From Chrysomallon squamiferum (Eukaryota; Mollusca; Gastropoda; Neomphalida; Peltospiridae): DNA of 64,000 nucleotides. Below the pieces are notes generated by a model. That model was not told the origin of the DNA, did not search any database, and saw nothing but the letters and a program-made list of their open reading frames with translations. The stretch's first letter is position 1; every line of letters starts with the position of its first letter. Below, in pieces: positions 1 through 39,904 of the stretch. The position numbers and the translations under genes were made by a program. The stretch lies in assembly GCA_012295275.1 (NCBI GenBank), contig CM022676.1:5334687-5398686 (forward strand). Reading direction: 5' to 3'.

Positions 1-45
<45 letters not shown>
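1..45. repeat. (ATT)n microsatellite
   Basis: Perfect trinucleotide run at the left edge. It continues out of the window and lies in the next intron of the receptor kinase. Confidence 0.95.
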
Positions 46-332
46 TTTCTTCTTTTTAATTCTGTTTTATTTACTTCTTTTTTTTAGAACTTTAATTGTT
101 TTATTATTTCTTTAGCTGTTATTATTGTTTGATATTCATTTATCATTATCATCATAAACATTATTATTTATCATTTATTTCTCTGATTGTTTATTATTAT
201 TATTATTGTAGTTGTTTTGTCCTATCATCATTATCATCATCATCATCATCATTACTGTTGTTGTTATTTATTTATTATTATTATTATTAATAATAATATT
301 ATTATTGTTGTTGTTGTTGTTGTTGTTATTAC

Positions 333-10483
<10,151 letters not shown>

Positions 10484-11640
10484 AGTTACTTCAAGAGATC
10501 CTAGCGCGTTGGAAAAAAAAATTGTGGTCGACAGTGAAATTAATTGTTCATAGCAATCAAACATATACTGTACAAAAAAAAGTTAGGGATCACTCAAAGT
10601 GTCAATATTATGGGAATAATTTTATTTGATTATTGCATATTACTGTTGCTTCTATTAAAATATTAAAGAAATTACATTCAGTCTAATTTTAAATCTTTAA
10701 ATAAATTTAATCAGTTTCTCAAAAATTACAATTAGATAAAAAAAAAAAAAAAAAAAAATAATAATAATAATAATAATAATAATAATTTGAAAATTAAGTT
10801 TAAATTGTATTTTAAAAAGTATGAAAGTGTGCATATATGTATATATGTATGTGTGTAGGTATATAAGTAAATGTATGTAATGTATGTATGTATGTGTGTA
10901 TGCATGCATGCATATATGTATGTACGTGTGTATATATATTTATATATATATATTCATGTGTATATGTATATATGTCTATGAATGTATGTAATGGATATAT
11001 GCATATATAAAGTATGTACGTATATAAACATGTTTGCTCAGTGTATACAGTTTTATGAGTATATATTAATTTATTTCGTTCTGTATCGGAGCTTAACACA
11101 AAAATCGTGAACAGTACATTAACCCACACGGATAAAATTCAAATCGCAAAATGAAATCACATTTCATCTGTTTATACAGAGCCAATATTTAACACGACGG
11201 GCAAAAACCATTTATCAGTTTTCATCACAAAAGAGTATCAGGCGACTCAATTTACGTCGCATTAACTCGCGTATTACTGTCATTTGCACGACAAACGTTA
11301 ACAAGAAATAAAACAAATCGTTACTAATGCAGGCCCAGCTCTTAAACGAATCTCCCCAAACGACTATTTGTTCACTCATTCATTACATTTGCTGCGGTAT
11401 CACGTTCAAATAGATGTTTTAATAGACGAGTCTGTTCAAAAACAAATAATAAACTGATCGCATAAAAGGTTTGACTTCAGCTTCATTCGTTTTGTTTACC
11501 GTTTCGTCAGCTTGGCTTTCAAGAATATCCGTTTGTTTCTCAAGTTGTAGTATTTACTGTGAAATTCATAATGGAACTGTAGGGCGGCCATGTTTGTTTT
11601 GATGGACGAACCCGGATAAATAAACAGTTCAGTTTTTTTT
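10484..11640 (-). other. 5' flank of the receptor kinase gene, possible 5' UTR and promoter
   Basis: No coding sequence is visible. It contains a poly-A/(AAT)n run at 10739-10785 and TATG/TGTA repeats at 10826-11020. From about 11100 to 11640 the sequence is less repetitive and carries more CpG, as expected for an upstream non-coding exon or promoter of the minus-strand receptor. No TATA box or start site could be fixed. Confidence 0.35.
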
Positions 11641-11914
11641 TTAGAATAAAAGAGATTAAATGTTAAATCGATCTGGTGTTTTGAAAATCAAAACATGATA
11701 AATAGAGTGAGTGAGCAAATGAGTACATACGAATCTAAGCTGTACATATACAGAGAGGATATTGATGGCTTTGGAAATGTCAGAAGTTAGCGTATGTAAA
11801 TGGACATAAAACATTTTAATACTTAACAGTGTTACAGTGCAGAATATATCTACTGCAATTATAACATATTCAGGCATTTTCAAGTTCATTATTATATTGA
11901 TCATGTTATGTACT

Positions 11915-11948
<34 letters not shown>

Positions 11949-11970
11949 GTAGTAGTAGTAGTAGTAGTAA

Positions 11971-12013
<43 letters not shown>

Positions 12014-12325
12014 AGTAGTAGTAGTAATCGAACCTATACAGGAGATAAACAGGCATCCTCCTATCTCCCATTATTATTTAGCGGTCGTATACTGACGTCA
12101 TTGCATTGTTCTAATTACGTAAGTGTATGACATCATAATGTTAGCAGTAGATGGCTCTTTTTAGGTCTCTCTCTCTGTTAATTTGTTTTTATTTTATGTA
12201 TTTATTTATTTTATTTTATTTTATTTTATTGATTTATTGATTTCTGTTTGTTTTTTTTTTTTTTAAATTGGCGCTCGTCAAAAAAAAAAAAAAAAAAAAA
12301 TGTTTATTACTGTTCTTTATTGTAT

Positions 12326-12440
12326 GTTAATTAATTTATTTATTTGCTCTTGTCAATTATGTTTTGCTGTTATCGTTTTTATTAATTAATTTATTTATTT
12401 GCTCTTGTCAATTATGTTTTGCTGTTATCGTTTTTATTAA
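12326..12440. repeat. Two-copy 55-bp tandem duplication
   Basis: The block around GCTCTTGTCAATTATG occurs at 12346 and again at 12401 with identical flanking bases. A period of 55 with no visible divergence implies a recent duplication. Confidence 0.85.
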
Positions 12441-13215
12441 TAAATTAATATTAATTTTATTGTTGTCATCATAAACTAATAGCATGTTCATTACAAATGA
12501 CAGCTTAATCATTTAAGTAGGTAAATATCGCAGTTTATATAAAATTGTGTGTTTAGAAGATACAGAAATAAAAGTTAATATTTGTTGAAAGTTTATAAAT
12601 TATTAGTTATTTAATATTTTTGAATTTATGAAACTACTTAAATCTTATTTTATTTAATTTACTATTTTTCTTGCCATTTATTTCAAATTAGAAGAGGTTT
12701 TATTCCAAAATTCCCAAATAATTCAATTTATACTCCTTAAATATTTAATTAATTAAAAATATGTTTCACAGATTATGTACATTTTTAATACATAATTTTC
12801 TGAAGTTAAATGAAATAATAATAAATGCTTGTAAATTAACCTTTTCATAAATTTATGTAAACAGATAAAGCATATAAGAAATATTACCTCTTCAAAAATT
12901 AGAATATACACATACGTACATAAGTGAATACACAGAAAGTTGACTTATGTTTGTTTATACACAATATACACACAACTGTTTGATTTATTCACATGAACCA
13001 CAAACTGAAAATTTATGCAAAAATTATTTTTATTTAATTTCACTCCACAGGATAAAGCTAGATAACTATTAAGATTATCTGCTTACAAGATCTTAGTTAT
13101 CTCCCTTATAAATATAATTAACAGTTATCGCCCTTTAGTTAACAATACCATCTGCACTTTCATGAATATTATTCACAAAATATATTATGATGAACTCACT
13201 CATACAAATAAACAA

Positions 13216-13218
<3 letters not shown>

Positions 13219-13311
<93 letters not shown>

Positions 13312-13337
13312 CCCTCCCTCTCCCTCTCCCTCTCTCT
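13219..13337. repeat. (CT)n microsatellite
   Basis: About 120 bp of CT with CCCT interruptions at the right end. Confidence 0.95.
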
Positions 13338-13779
13338 GAATTTAGTCACTGTGTGAAATTTTTGGCCTCTGTGAAAAGTATCCAGACCAATCCTGCTGGC
13401 TATACTGTATGTGGAAGTCAATGAAATAATCATATTTTTATGAAAGTATTAAAGAATGAAAAATAAATATTTGTAAGTTATTTAGATTTGAAACACATTC
13501 CAAATGTTTTTAATATAAAGAACGTTATCATGTACTTTATTTTAAATACATACCATTCTTTACATAAGAACTTGATGACTTAAGGAGTATAACAATAACA
13601 AGAAATATATTTTACATACATTTCACATTTATGAACACAGAAATAAATATATTTATATGCTGATTTATAAAAAAATTATTATTAAAATTATAAAAAAAAA
13701 TAAAAATTTTGAATCCATGATATTGGATTTTTTTAACTAAGAAACTTATCTTCAAATCCAGAAGGTTTTTTATTTTCAG

Positions 13780-14160
13780 CTAAATATCCTTGCATTTTTT
13801 TTTTTATCATCATCTAGAAATCATTAAAAAAATAAATTTAACCATCATCCACTATTCCTTCAAATTTAATATTATCATTTTGCCAGCCTGTGAATATTTT
13901 TTTGTTTTTATCATTGTCTACAAGTCCTTGAAATTTATTATCATTTCCCAGTTGCTGAATATTTTTATCATTATCTACCAGTCTGGGAAGATCTTTATGA
14001 TCACCTACTAGTTACTGGAATTTATTATAATCATTCACCAACTCCTGAAGTTTTTATTATCTTCTTCTTGAACTCCTGGAATTTTTATTGTTTTCATTTA
14101 CCATCCCCTGAAGTTTAGTCCTTCATCTTCTACAAGTCCTTGAAGTTTTATTTTATTGCC
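13780..14160. repeat. Degenerate ~45-bp tandem repeat in the zinc-finger 3' flank
   Basis: Repeated variants of a unit with TTTATTATCATT, a CCA-containing spacer and ACTCCTGAAGTTT (for example near 13915, 13955, 14000, 14040 and 14105). It lies just downstream of the minus-strand stop at 14186, so it is probably 3' UTR. Confidence 0.6.
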
Positions 14161-14185
14161 TTCTTCAATGAAATGCGTTACTACC

Positions 14186-14827
14186 TTACGTCAGGCTTAG
14201 AATCTCTTTGTCTGCTGACAATCTTTCCTTATCTGAATTTGTCTTTTCAGTTAATGGATCTTTTTCTTCATCTGTGTCTTCATCCTCATCCTCCTCCTCC
14301 TCCTCCTCCAAATGCAGTTCATCTTCGTTAGACTGACTAGAATCATTATTTTCATGTTTCTGACGTTTTTTCCATGCATGCAGAAACACGTGAAGCTTCA
14401 AACTTCCGCCATCTTTGAAACGTTTTGGACACTGGTCACACTTGAAAGATTTCTTTTCACTGTGATTTCTCTTGACATGGCGCTTTAATGTCCACTTGCG
14501 TCCAAACGCCTGAGAGCAGACGTCACATTTGAAAAGTTTGAGTCGCGTGTGGACGAGCATGTGTTCGTCCAGGTGTGCCATGCGTCTGAAATCTTTCAAG
14601 CAGACGTGACACTTGAACGGCTTCTCCCCGGTGTGGATCATCAGGTGTCTCTCCAGGGCAGCACTTTCCGTGAAGTATTTCGAACACTCCCAGCACTTGA
14701 ACGGCGTCTCGCCACCGTGCAGCAGCCTGTGTCGTTTCAAGCTTCCCTTTGTCGTAAAACCTTTTGAACATTCGTCACAGGTAAAGGATTTCTTGGGTCT
14801 GTCGTCTGAAACACCATCCATCATCAA
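14186..14827 (-). CDS. C2H2 zinc-finger protein, five fingers, acidic C-terminal tail
   Basis: 213 codons in one exon, with an in-frame stop 51 bases upstream of the first ATG; the start MMMDGV is the first of three adjacent ATGs. Five C2H2 fingers begin FTCDEC, FKCWEC, FKCHVC, FKCDVC and FKCDQC, about residues 15-37, 43-65, 71-93, 99-122 and 128-150. The linker HTGEKPFKC follows finger 2; the other linkers are divergent. A run of Glu/Asp at about 173-190 makes a strongly acidic tail. It is probably a nuclear DNA-binding regulator; its targets cannot be read from sequence. I do not recognise a specific orthologue, and C2H2 genes are highly duplicated in molluscs. No KRAB, BTB or SCAN domain is present. 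Confidence 0.85.
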   Translation of the reverse strand: MMMDGVSDDRPKKSFTCDECSKGFTTKGSLKRHRLLHGGETPFKCWECSKYFTESAALERHLMIHTGEKPFKCHVCLKDFRRMAHLDEHMLVHTRLKLFKCDVCSQAFGRKWTLKRHVKRNHSEKKSFKCDQCPKRFKDGGSLKLHVFLHAWKKRQKHENNDSSQSNEDELHLEEEEEEDEDEDTDEEKDPLTEKTNSDKERLSADKEILSLT

Positions 14828-15033
14828 AATGGATATTTCCAGCAGTTGTACAAAATTAAATTTTTCCTCTTATTCATCATTGTAAGCAGTCATAAGAATT
14901 CAATACTTTTCTACTATTCTTCCTTGTGTATGAAATTTATTTGTTTCCCTCTTATTCATTGTTGTAAATACTTAAACCCATACTCCATGAAAATTTGCAT
15001 AAATAATCTCTTAAACTCCTGCTTCATGTAATT
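14828..15033 (-). other. Probable 5' UTR of the zinc-finger gene, with a 23-codon uORF
   Basis: An acceptor-like tttttcag (15034-15041 on the minus strand) precedes non-coding sequence running to the start codon. It holds an upstream ORF at 15027-14956 (begins MKQEFKRLFM, stop TGA). It also holds a two-copy motif containing GATGAATAAGAGG, spaced about 85 bp. The exon boundary is an inference. Confidence 0.4.
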
Positions 15034-16990
15034 CTGAAAAAAGAAAGAAAAAATAATTAATATAGCATTCATGTTCATAAATAACATCTACAACACATAT
15101 GGTTAATATGAACACTGTTACGACAGTTTTAACTGCTTAATTTAATTATCTTTCAGTTGTGCATAAATATATGTCTGGAATAAATACAGGATCATTTCAG
15201 TAATTTTTTTATCCACATATACAGTGAGAGAGAGATAAAAATAGATAAAAAAATAAACAATAAATAATAAATAAATAAATAAAAACCAAATAAAATAAAA
15301 AATAATAATAAAATAAATAAATAAATAAATATCTGTCTGGAATAGACAGAGGTTTAGTTCTAAACTTTTATTAATTTAAATCATTTTTTTTGAACCACAC
15401 AGAGAGACAAATTCATTAAAAAAATAAAATAAAATAAAATAAAATAATAATAAATAAATAAATAAATAATTTAAAAAAATAAAAATTAGGATATACACAG
15501 ATTAGCATGGGGCCCCCAATAAAATGCCCAGCATACCCATGCGTTAAGAGAGAAACACCTATGATATCTCGCATTAAAAACTATTTATACATTATTCTTA
15601 TTTACAAATCTGTCATATTTGGTTAATTAAAGTTCAGATAACTGACCCAGTAATTACGACAGTTTCTTAATTACCTTTTAGGCGAAGCATTTAATTAGTG
15701 ATTGTAACCGTCAAAATGCCCACTGGTAATGAGTTGTCATTGAATGGACTTTGAATGATTGAGGAGGTGACATTACATTGTTATGTAAGTTATTATTTTC
15801 GGTGTTAAAATGGTCTTAATTTAAATCGGGGGAAACAAAATCCATCTAATAAACCAAAAATATGAGGCACAATGTTCTTGTTTCTTACTGACAAATAGTA
15901 TTTTTTAACAAAAATAATTAAACAAACCAAGTAAACTGTTACTGTTATGTTTCTAGTTATCTATCATGATGTTTTCTCTAAAAGACGTGTCAGTTATACC
16001 ATATAAAATGGAAATTATATTTGCTAACTGATATTCAGAGACACGACAATCTTACCTAAGGGAAAATCATAACCTTGAAGCATGTCGAGCGCGAAAATAA
16101 ACACTATATTGAAACAAAAACAAATACTAAACAGTAGCGTAAGTGGAAATCTTTTGTTTGTTTGTATTTAATTTCTACCAACAAAAGAGAGCATCAATAT
16201 TTCTGCTATATATATGTTTTTTCTCATTAGTAATGAATTTTGTTCTTGTTTTTATTTAACTGTTCATTATTTAATTTATTACGGAATGAATATTAATTAT
16301 TTTTCTAAAGCACAAATGTAGAAACTTGATTTGTAGGAAAAACCAGAACTTCCTATAAAAATTTATAACTTTAACAAATATAAATTGTATCCCTGAAGTT
16401 TGAATATTATCAGTTGCTGCAAATATTTGAAGGTTCATCTATTACACTACACCCAGCCGTTCCGTAATTATTAATTTTTTTTTTTTAAATGAAAAGTCTC
16501 TTAATATTTTCTTCACATACAGGTTCTCACACATCTGTGGACAGTTTAAATTCAATACTGAATTTGAACCTAAAGTTTAAAGAGCATCGGTCAAAATAAA
16601 ATATTCTTTTCAAAATCGTATCGAAGAAAATTGTGTTCATATTGCTCACTCGATAATCATTATAAAAAATTAAAAAAATTCGTTAATTTTTTTGCTGTTG
16701 CTTTTTTAATGAAAAATGTAGTAGAAACATCCCATAGCCCACACTTTCAAAAGTAAATAAAAATCTACACATTGTGACATTGGTTATCTCGGAAAAAAAC
16801 AATAAATTTTCCATTATGTTTTACCTTCTTTTTTCTTTTTTTTTAATTGTGCGGTTTCCAGGAGCGCAGTGTTGGCTATCGTTCAACGATTTATAGTAAC
16901 ATGCTGTAATCGGATGCATACAAGATACATAAACGCAGACGACATGGGACGGAAATTATAAGAACTAAGAAGGGATAGGGTTCAAAATGT
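15034..16990. other. Divergent intergenic region between zinc-finger gene and nicastrin
   Basis: AT-rich with A/T homopolymers and AAAT-type repeats (15280-15480). A U6-like fragment sits near 15500. Otherwise I see no gene. Confidence 0.65.
15478..15532 (+). pseudogene. U6 snRNA-like fragment
   Basis: The stretch TAAAAATTAGGATATACACA, then GATTAGCATGGGGCCCC, resembles the conserved central part of U6 snRNA (AAAATTGG...GATACAGAG...GATTAGCATGGCCCC). It has small gaps and lacks the 5' stem, the downstream part and the terminal T run. It is probably a decayed pseudogene fragment beside an AAAT-rich tract. The match is from memory. Confidence 0.4.
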
Positions 16991-17057
16991 CACCAAACTG
17001 CTTCTTAATTATCTACCCTGAAAGAAGCGGAAGTATTTTCATGTGAAAACAAAAAGA
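16991..17057 (+). promoter_or_regulatory. Nicastrin proximal promoter / 5' UTR with ETS-like site and ATGTGA start-stop
   Basis: GCGGAAGT at 17027-17034 matches an ETS/GABP consensus common near start sites of TATA-less housekeeping genes. An ATG at 17041 is followed directly by TGA, making a minimal start-stop uORF 17 bases before the coding ATG at 17058. The transcription start is not determined, so the uORF is real only if the transcript begins upstream of 17041. Confidence 0.45.
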
Positions 17058-33845
<16,788 letters not shown>

Positions 33846-33857
33846 AACCTGTGTTCA

Positions 33858-34060
33858 TAACGAGTTATCTCCCTTGAGGCAATCTGAGTTATCTTTCTTG
33901 AAGATAATTTGAATTATCTCATCTTCTTCCAATATATAAAAAAATTATATATATATATATAATTGAGAGTTACTGCTCTTGAGATTATCAGTTATCTCCC
34001 TTGAGATCATTCCAGATTATCTCCTCTGACATGTAATCAGAGTTGTCTCCCTTGACTGTG
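33858..34060 (+). repeat. GTTATCTCCCTTGAG motif array in the nicastrin 3' UTR
   Basis: Copies near 33863 (exact), 33889, 33913, 33991 (exact), 34015 and 34036, spaced irregularly just after the exon-15b stop. Single copies occur near 13096 and, in reverse, near 40323. Role unknown. Confidence 0.7.
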
Positions 34061-37000
34061 ATCGTTATGATTTTCTAATTTTTTAAAAAATTTTGTCTTA
34101 AAATTTTGAAAATTGAAAATAATAGAAATTTAAAACAGCAAATGAAACTGTAAATATTTTATTTAGTTTAGAGAAGTTTTTAAGGCACAGAGGCATTGTC
34201 TTTGAATATTTATACCTAAAGGTTAATCAGAAGTCATTCAGCAGTCAGCTAGGGTTTTTATATTGTTTCCTAGCAACAGAAATCCATCCATGATTTAAAT
34301 ATTATGTACTATTAAATATATATATATATATAAATATATAAAATTCTTGTACATGAATAACATTAACGTTTTTATTTATTTTAATTTTACTTTTAAATAA
34401 CTTTTTTTTAATAAATAATTTTAAAGGATTTAATGAAAAATGAAATTAAAAGTTAGCTTACAATCTATCATTCAAGGTTTTTTTTATTATTATTATTATT
34501 ATTTTTATTATTTTTAATTATTGTTACAAAATTATGCGAGTTAGCTGGTTTTGTGTGCAAAATTAATTGAAAAATCATAAAATCATCTCTGATTTTGTAA
34601 ATACAAACTGGTCTTCAGTAAATCTTTAATTTGCATCATTGTTATTCTCTGAATGCAGCAGTGTGTGCAATTAAGTCAAACATGCATCTGTATGCATTTG
34701 TGTATCTATGCATGCATGATTGCATGAATGCTTGAGAATACATATATACGAATTTAATTTTGACTATATATTTTCATGACGTGTCTATTGCATGTTAAGT
34801 ATTTATTCAGTTTATGATGCTAGTTTTATGCAAAATATTTTGTAATTTGAAAAACTGAACCTCAACTTAGTTTACAACTTTTTCAAAAATGAGAGTAGTT
34901 AATTATGTTTGGGATAAAACTGAAAATATATGCCCATTTATTTCTATATAATTTAGTAAGCAAGTATATGTGTGTGTGTGTTTGTATGTGTGGGTGTCTG
35001 CAATTGTATGTGTATGTGTGTGTGTGTGGAGGGGGTATGTCTATGCACACACACACAAACACACACAAACACTAGACTAGAACTGGATATTCAATGTTCG
35101 TGTTACCAGTGTGTGTGTCAGTGACTGTGGGTGCATGTGTGTGCGCTTATATTGTATACATATCAATAATGAAAAATAATTTTATACATTTGAGACAATT
35201 TTTAATATTTGTAGTGAGAAGAATTTGACTTGTTTAAATGATGGAAACGGTAGTCATGTTTTTTTTTTGTGTGACTAGTAGTGTCAAGTCTTGAGACTTT
35301 ACTGGCAGCTGTAAAGTTTTGTCTTTGTCGTAGTTTCTGTTCTTTTTGTTTTTTGTTTTGCTTATATGACATATTTATTAACTTCAGTACCCAAGTTTGA
35401 GATTTTAATTAAACAAACAATTAATTAATTAAATAATTAAAATAATGAAAGAAAGAAAGATATTAAATAAATAAATGTATGAATATGTTATAAGGCATAT
35501 TCACATATAATAAATAAAATAAATAAATTAATTAATAAAAAAAAAAAAAAAAAGTAATAAAATAAATAAAGAAAAGAAACAAAGATATTAAATAAATAAA
35601 TAATAAAAGTAAATGGGTTTTTTAAATTGTAATTGGAACAAGCCTTTGTTAATAATAAAGTATGAAAATAAATAAATAGATATATGTGTATAGAATGTCA
35701 TTTTAACTTTTTTTGTTTGGAGAGTTTTTAAATATGTAAAAAAAAAATAAAAACAATGTCAGAATTCATTCATCGTTGTCAGTTTTGTTGTGCTTTATTA
35801 TTATTATTATTAAAACATTGATTTATTGAAAACTTTATTAATCTGTAATATTGGAGTATAAGAATACTGAATACTTGTTATTTTGAAATGCTGGAGGCAT
35901 AAAAATAGTGAATCCTGTATTTTTATCAAATTTTGTGTCTAGTCAACACTGAATACTTTATTATTATTAAAGGTTGATGTCCAGCATGGTTAATACTTTT
36001 ATTTTTGGAAGCATTATTTTTTTCAACAATTAGTAACAAATTGTAATCTAAGCAGAATATTTTTTTTTTTTTTTTTTTTTTTTTGAAGTGTGTTATTCAA
36101 CTGTTTTATTTACTACAGAAATATTACTAAATTTTAAACATTAGATTGAGAGTGAACATTATTTTGTTGACAAATAATTCTTGTATTCAAGAGCTTATCA
36201 AAATATTTAAAAATTAATGTCAGCTTGTTGTTTTTATTTGTGTTTGTAATATATGATATATAAATATCTAAAATAACTATGTAGATTTGAGAAAACATAA
36301 ATTAATAATAGCTTTTTTTCACTTGTTTTAATTCTTTATAATATAACTAACTAACTAAAATGACTTACTAATTCAGTAAAAAAAAATATTTGAGAAAAAT
36401 AAATTAATAATAGCTTTTTTCAGTTATATGACTGGCAAATATGTCAAATAAATTGTTAATGTAGTTGAAATTTTGATTTGAAATTTTATTACAAATTAAC
36501 AATGATTTGTTTGTTTTGGTTTTTAGGGTTATTATTATTATTTTTTTTTTTTTTTTTTTATGACATCTTAATATTCAGTAAAATTTTGATCAGACAGAAT
36601 ATTTAAAATCAACAGAAGCATAGTTTTTGACAAAGTTTATCGTATCACTGATGAAGTTTGTAATTAACAGGTAGCGTATTAAAGCATTGAATTTCCAGTT
36701 TGAGAAAATATTTCATATCAGTCATAGATTATTTGTTTTTGCATATTTAATTAAGAGATTGCTAACATTTTCAAGGCTGGTATGTGTTAATATTTCGTCA
36801 ATATAATTAAAATAGAGAAAAAAAAAAATAGAGAAAAATCCAAAAAAAAATTCTTATGTTATATATAGTTTCAGCTGTTTTTAATCATTTTAGTGAGGTA
36901 GATTTTTAAATTAACTCTGGCTTTTGGTTACTGATTTTAATAGAGTAAATAATTATTTCATATTAATGAGAGCTTTTATTTCTGTCTAAGTTTATAATTT

Positions 37001-37199
37001 TGATTAACAAAATAGTTTAAACTAATAGTAGAATTTGATTATTATGTTTGTAGTTTATAAACAGGGGGATACATTTTTTGAAAATTAATTATTATTATTG
37101 TTGTGTGTATTTTTTAATAGAGCTTATTTTTAATTAATGATAGTTGTGATTATAATTATGCTTGTAATTGTGTTTAGAAAATATTTTAGATTCATGGTA

Positions 37200-37570
37200 T
37201 GGTATATATTATGAATATATTTGTAGTTTTGAAGGGGATTATTTTTCTGTTAATAGTTTTATAAGATTATGAATATAATTTACTTCTAATTTTGTCGGGA
37301 AATACCTTTAATTAATGTTAGTATATGATTATTATTTATTTGTTGTTTTAGTAACAAAATATTTTAAATTATCAGTAATTCATGATTACATTTTTAATTT
37401 CACGAATTATTTGAAATGATCAATAACTTACCTTTATGGCTATGTTTATAATATTATGAACTGTTTGGAATCATTAATGGTAGGTTTATAATGTCATGAA
37501 CTACTTGGAATTATTAATGATTTATGGTTATGTGTATAACTTCATGAACTATTTGAAATTATGGGTATCT
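37200..37570. repeat. Degenerate ~57-bp repeat
   Basis: Variants of TTATAAT(A/G)TCATGAACTA followed by TTTGGAATTATTAATG, clearest between 37440 and 37570. Confidence 0.6.
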
Positions 37571-38261
37571 TATTGTGAGACAAAGACCATAATTTTTTGT
37601 GAATGCAAAATTCATAATGTTAAAGAAGTACAAGCGACAAGATTTCTTAAATGCAGGACTGAAAAAAATCTTGATGTAATTATTCATTTTGGTTATTTAA
37701 TTATTTTTGTACTTAAAAATAAACCAAAATAAACATTTTCATATCTGTTGTTTTGCTGGTACTTCACAACTTGACTATTGAATAATATGACGTAAAAAAA
37801 TGTTTTTTTGAAAACCATATCTGATCATTGTTACATTCCTGATATTGATTCAGGCACATCTGGAATCTTAATCTTCATCTCCATTTCTGTTTGTGGTCGT
37901 TAACAGGAGTTATTGCTCTGTTCATGTCCAGAATATTGTGCATTCTGTTGCATTATGGCCATAACCTATCACTTGAAATTATTTATGAATTTAACTAGAA
38001 TCAGAGGTGTAATTTTAATTTTTTTTTAATTTTTCCCCATCCCTATGATGTAGAAATTGGATTATGAATTTTTGTTTAAATTGTTTCTTTTTTTTGTCAT
38101 CATCCTATTTCATTCATTTAAAAATCTGATGACTGTTACAAGGAATTAGTTATTTATTTTTCTCCATTCTGTTTTTATTTTTATATTTTCAACTGGATTA
38201 TCACTTCATCAAATTCCTGCAGAAAATTCAGTTATGGTTTAAACATAATTATGAGGCTGTC

Positions 38262-38500
38262 ACCTCACCCTACCCCATCCACTGAAAATTCTAAATCAGT
38301 TTAAAAACAGAAAGCTATGAGTTTAACCATAATCCCATCTACTGAAAATTCTGTCCAAATTTTAACAGAATTACTTAGGCTATGAACATACCACAATCCC
38401 ATTTAGTGAAAATTCTGCATAAATTTTAGCAGAATTACTTAGGCTATGAACATACCACAATCCCATTTAGAGAAAATTCTGCATAAATTTCACAACAGTA
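38262..38500. repeat. 64-bp tandem repeat, about 3.6 copies
   Basis: AATCCCAT is spaced exactly 64 bases at 38334, 38398 and 38462 (CCC positions). The unit includes GAAAATTCTGCATAAATTTT and ACTTAGGCTATGAACATACC. Confidence 0.9.
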
Positions 38501-39487
38501 TGATGCGTCTTCATCCATTCTCCAAGACATTCCATAATAGTTTGGCTTGCATTTAACTCAAATAAACTGAATCTTCATCTGAAGAAAAAAAAAAAAATGA
38601 TAAATTCATCTTTTACATTATACAGTCAGATTCAAGTTGGGGTGAAGAGGATCAAGAGGGTGGTGGGTGGTAGTGGTTTTCAGGATTTTTTTTTTTTTTT
38701 AATCATTTTGTAAGTGCCTATTTGTTTGCTCAATAAACTGCTCTAATATAATTTGATACTTTTGTAGATGTGTGAATCTCATTGGGATTGCCTCGAACAT
38801 AAATATTGATTCTGCACTTGTAATAATATTAGAATTTTTCTCTACATTTAAAAACAAAAACAATTTTGAAAGAAGTTCTTATATTATTACTTTATTATTA
38901 GTAGAATCATCACCATCATTATCATTATTTATTTATTTATTTATTGATTTACTATTGTTTTGGTGTTTTTTATTTGTTTGTTTTTTTGATAAGATTTTTG
39001 ACTGGGTTGTTTTTTGTTTTGATATTCACTATAGCCCCCTGCTTCTCTCATTATTCATCATCGTCATTTCACGTAATTATTATCATTATTACTTGATCAT
39101 TCGTAATGATTAAAATGCAGAAAAACATAAAAAAATAAAAGTTATTTATTCATAGAATCTGCATTATGGATCAGACTGTGTTTTTTTTAAATCTAGAAAC
39201 ACAAATTAAATATCCATGCATACACTTTAATATTTTAAAACAAAATATTTAAAAAAGAAAAAAAAAAAGAAATATATTTATATATAAATAATTGCAATAT
39301 ATCGGACACATTTTTAAGCTATATATATGTATTAACAAATTATTATTTTTCAACCATATTATTTTAAAATTATTGAACAGATTGTTTTGGGGTTTTTTTT
39401 TTTTTAATTATTTAATTTTGTATTTATAAGCAATTTGATACATGACATGTTTAATATTAAACATACAAAATAACATTCCATTTAAAG

Positions 39488-39710
39488 CAGGGGTCAGCTG
39501 CAAGGTCAGTATTGACCACCGAGGTCAATGGGACCATCCAAGACAAGATGATAAATATCTAAGGATCAAAAAGTCAATAAATCCCAGAGATGGTTATGGT
39601 AGTAGTCGTAATGACATAAGAAATTTACTGTTGATAAAATGTATTTATTTATTCTATTCTTGGGGATTGATGATAGATCAAGAATTCTATGAAGAGGTCC
39701 CACCCCCCTG
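39488..39710. mobile_element. hAT-like MITE with 8-bp target-site duplication
   Basis: A 223-bp block begins CAGGGGTCAGCTGC and ends CCCACCCCCCTG. Its ends form a short imperfect inverted repeat (CAGGGG...CCCCTG) typical of hAT elements. It is flanked by perfect 8-bp direct repeats ATTTAAAG (39480-39487 and 39711-39718), the duplication length made by hAT transposases. There is no transposase ORF, so it is non-autonomous. Confidence 0.82.
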
Positions 39711-39868
39711 ATTTAAAGTATGTGTCTGGTGAGGTGAATAAACTAAAAAACTAATTTAATATGACGATTTCACTTCACCTGATCTTTGCTAATAATAAAG
39801 TATGACTAAAATAACAAGCCTAATGTGATGCTAGATGATGCCATTTATTATTATTAACTTTATTTTAT

Positions 39869-39904
<36 letters not shown>

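Larger units (their letters stand above)
11641..13779. other. Intergenic region between receptor kinase and zinc-finger gene
   Basis: No gene recognised. Contents: (AAT)n to (AGT)n compound repeat at 11919-12030, poly-T and poly-A runs near 12250-12300, an exact two-copy 55-bp duplication at 12326-12440, one GTTATCTCCCTT motif near 13096 and a (CT)n tract at 13219-13337. The rest is AT-rich. Confidence 0.7.

Noticed and set aside
37496-37732. 78-codon plus-strand frame
   Set aside because: Low-complexity Tyr/Leu/Ile composition overlapping degenerate repeats in a probable 3' UTR; no recognisable domain.
39442-39711. 89-codon plus-strand frame
   Set aside because: Lies almost wholly within the hAT-like MITE and shows no transposase similarity.
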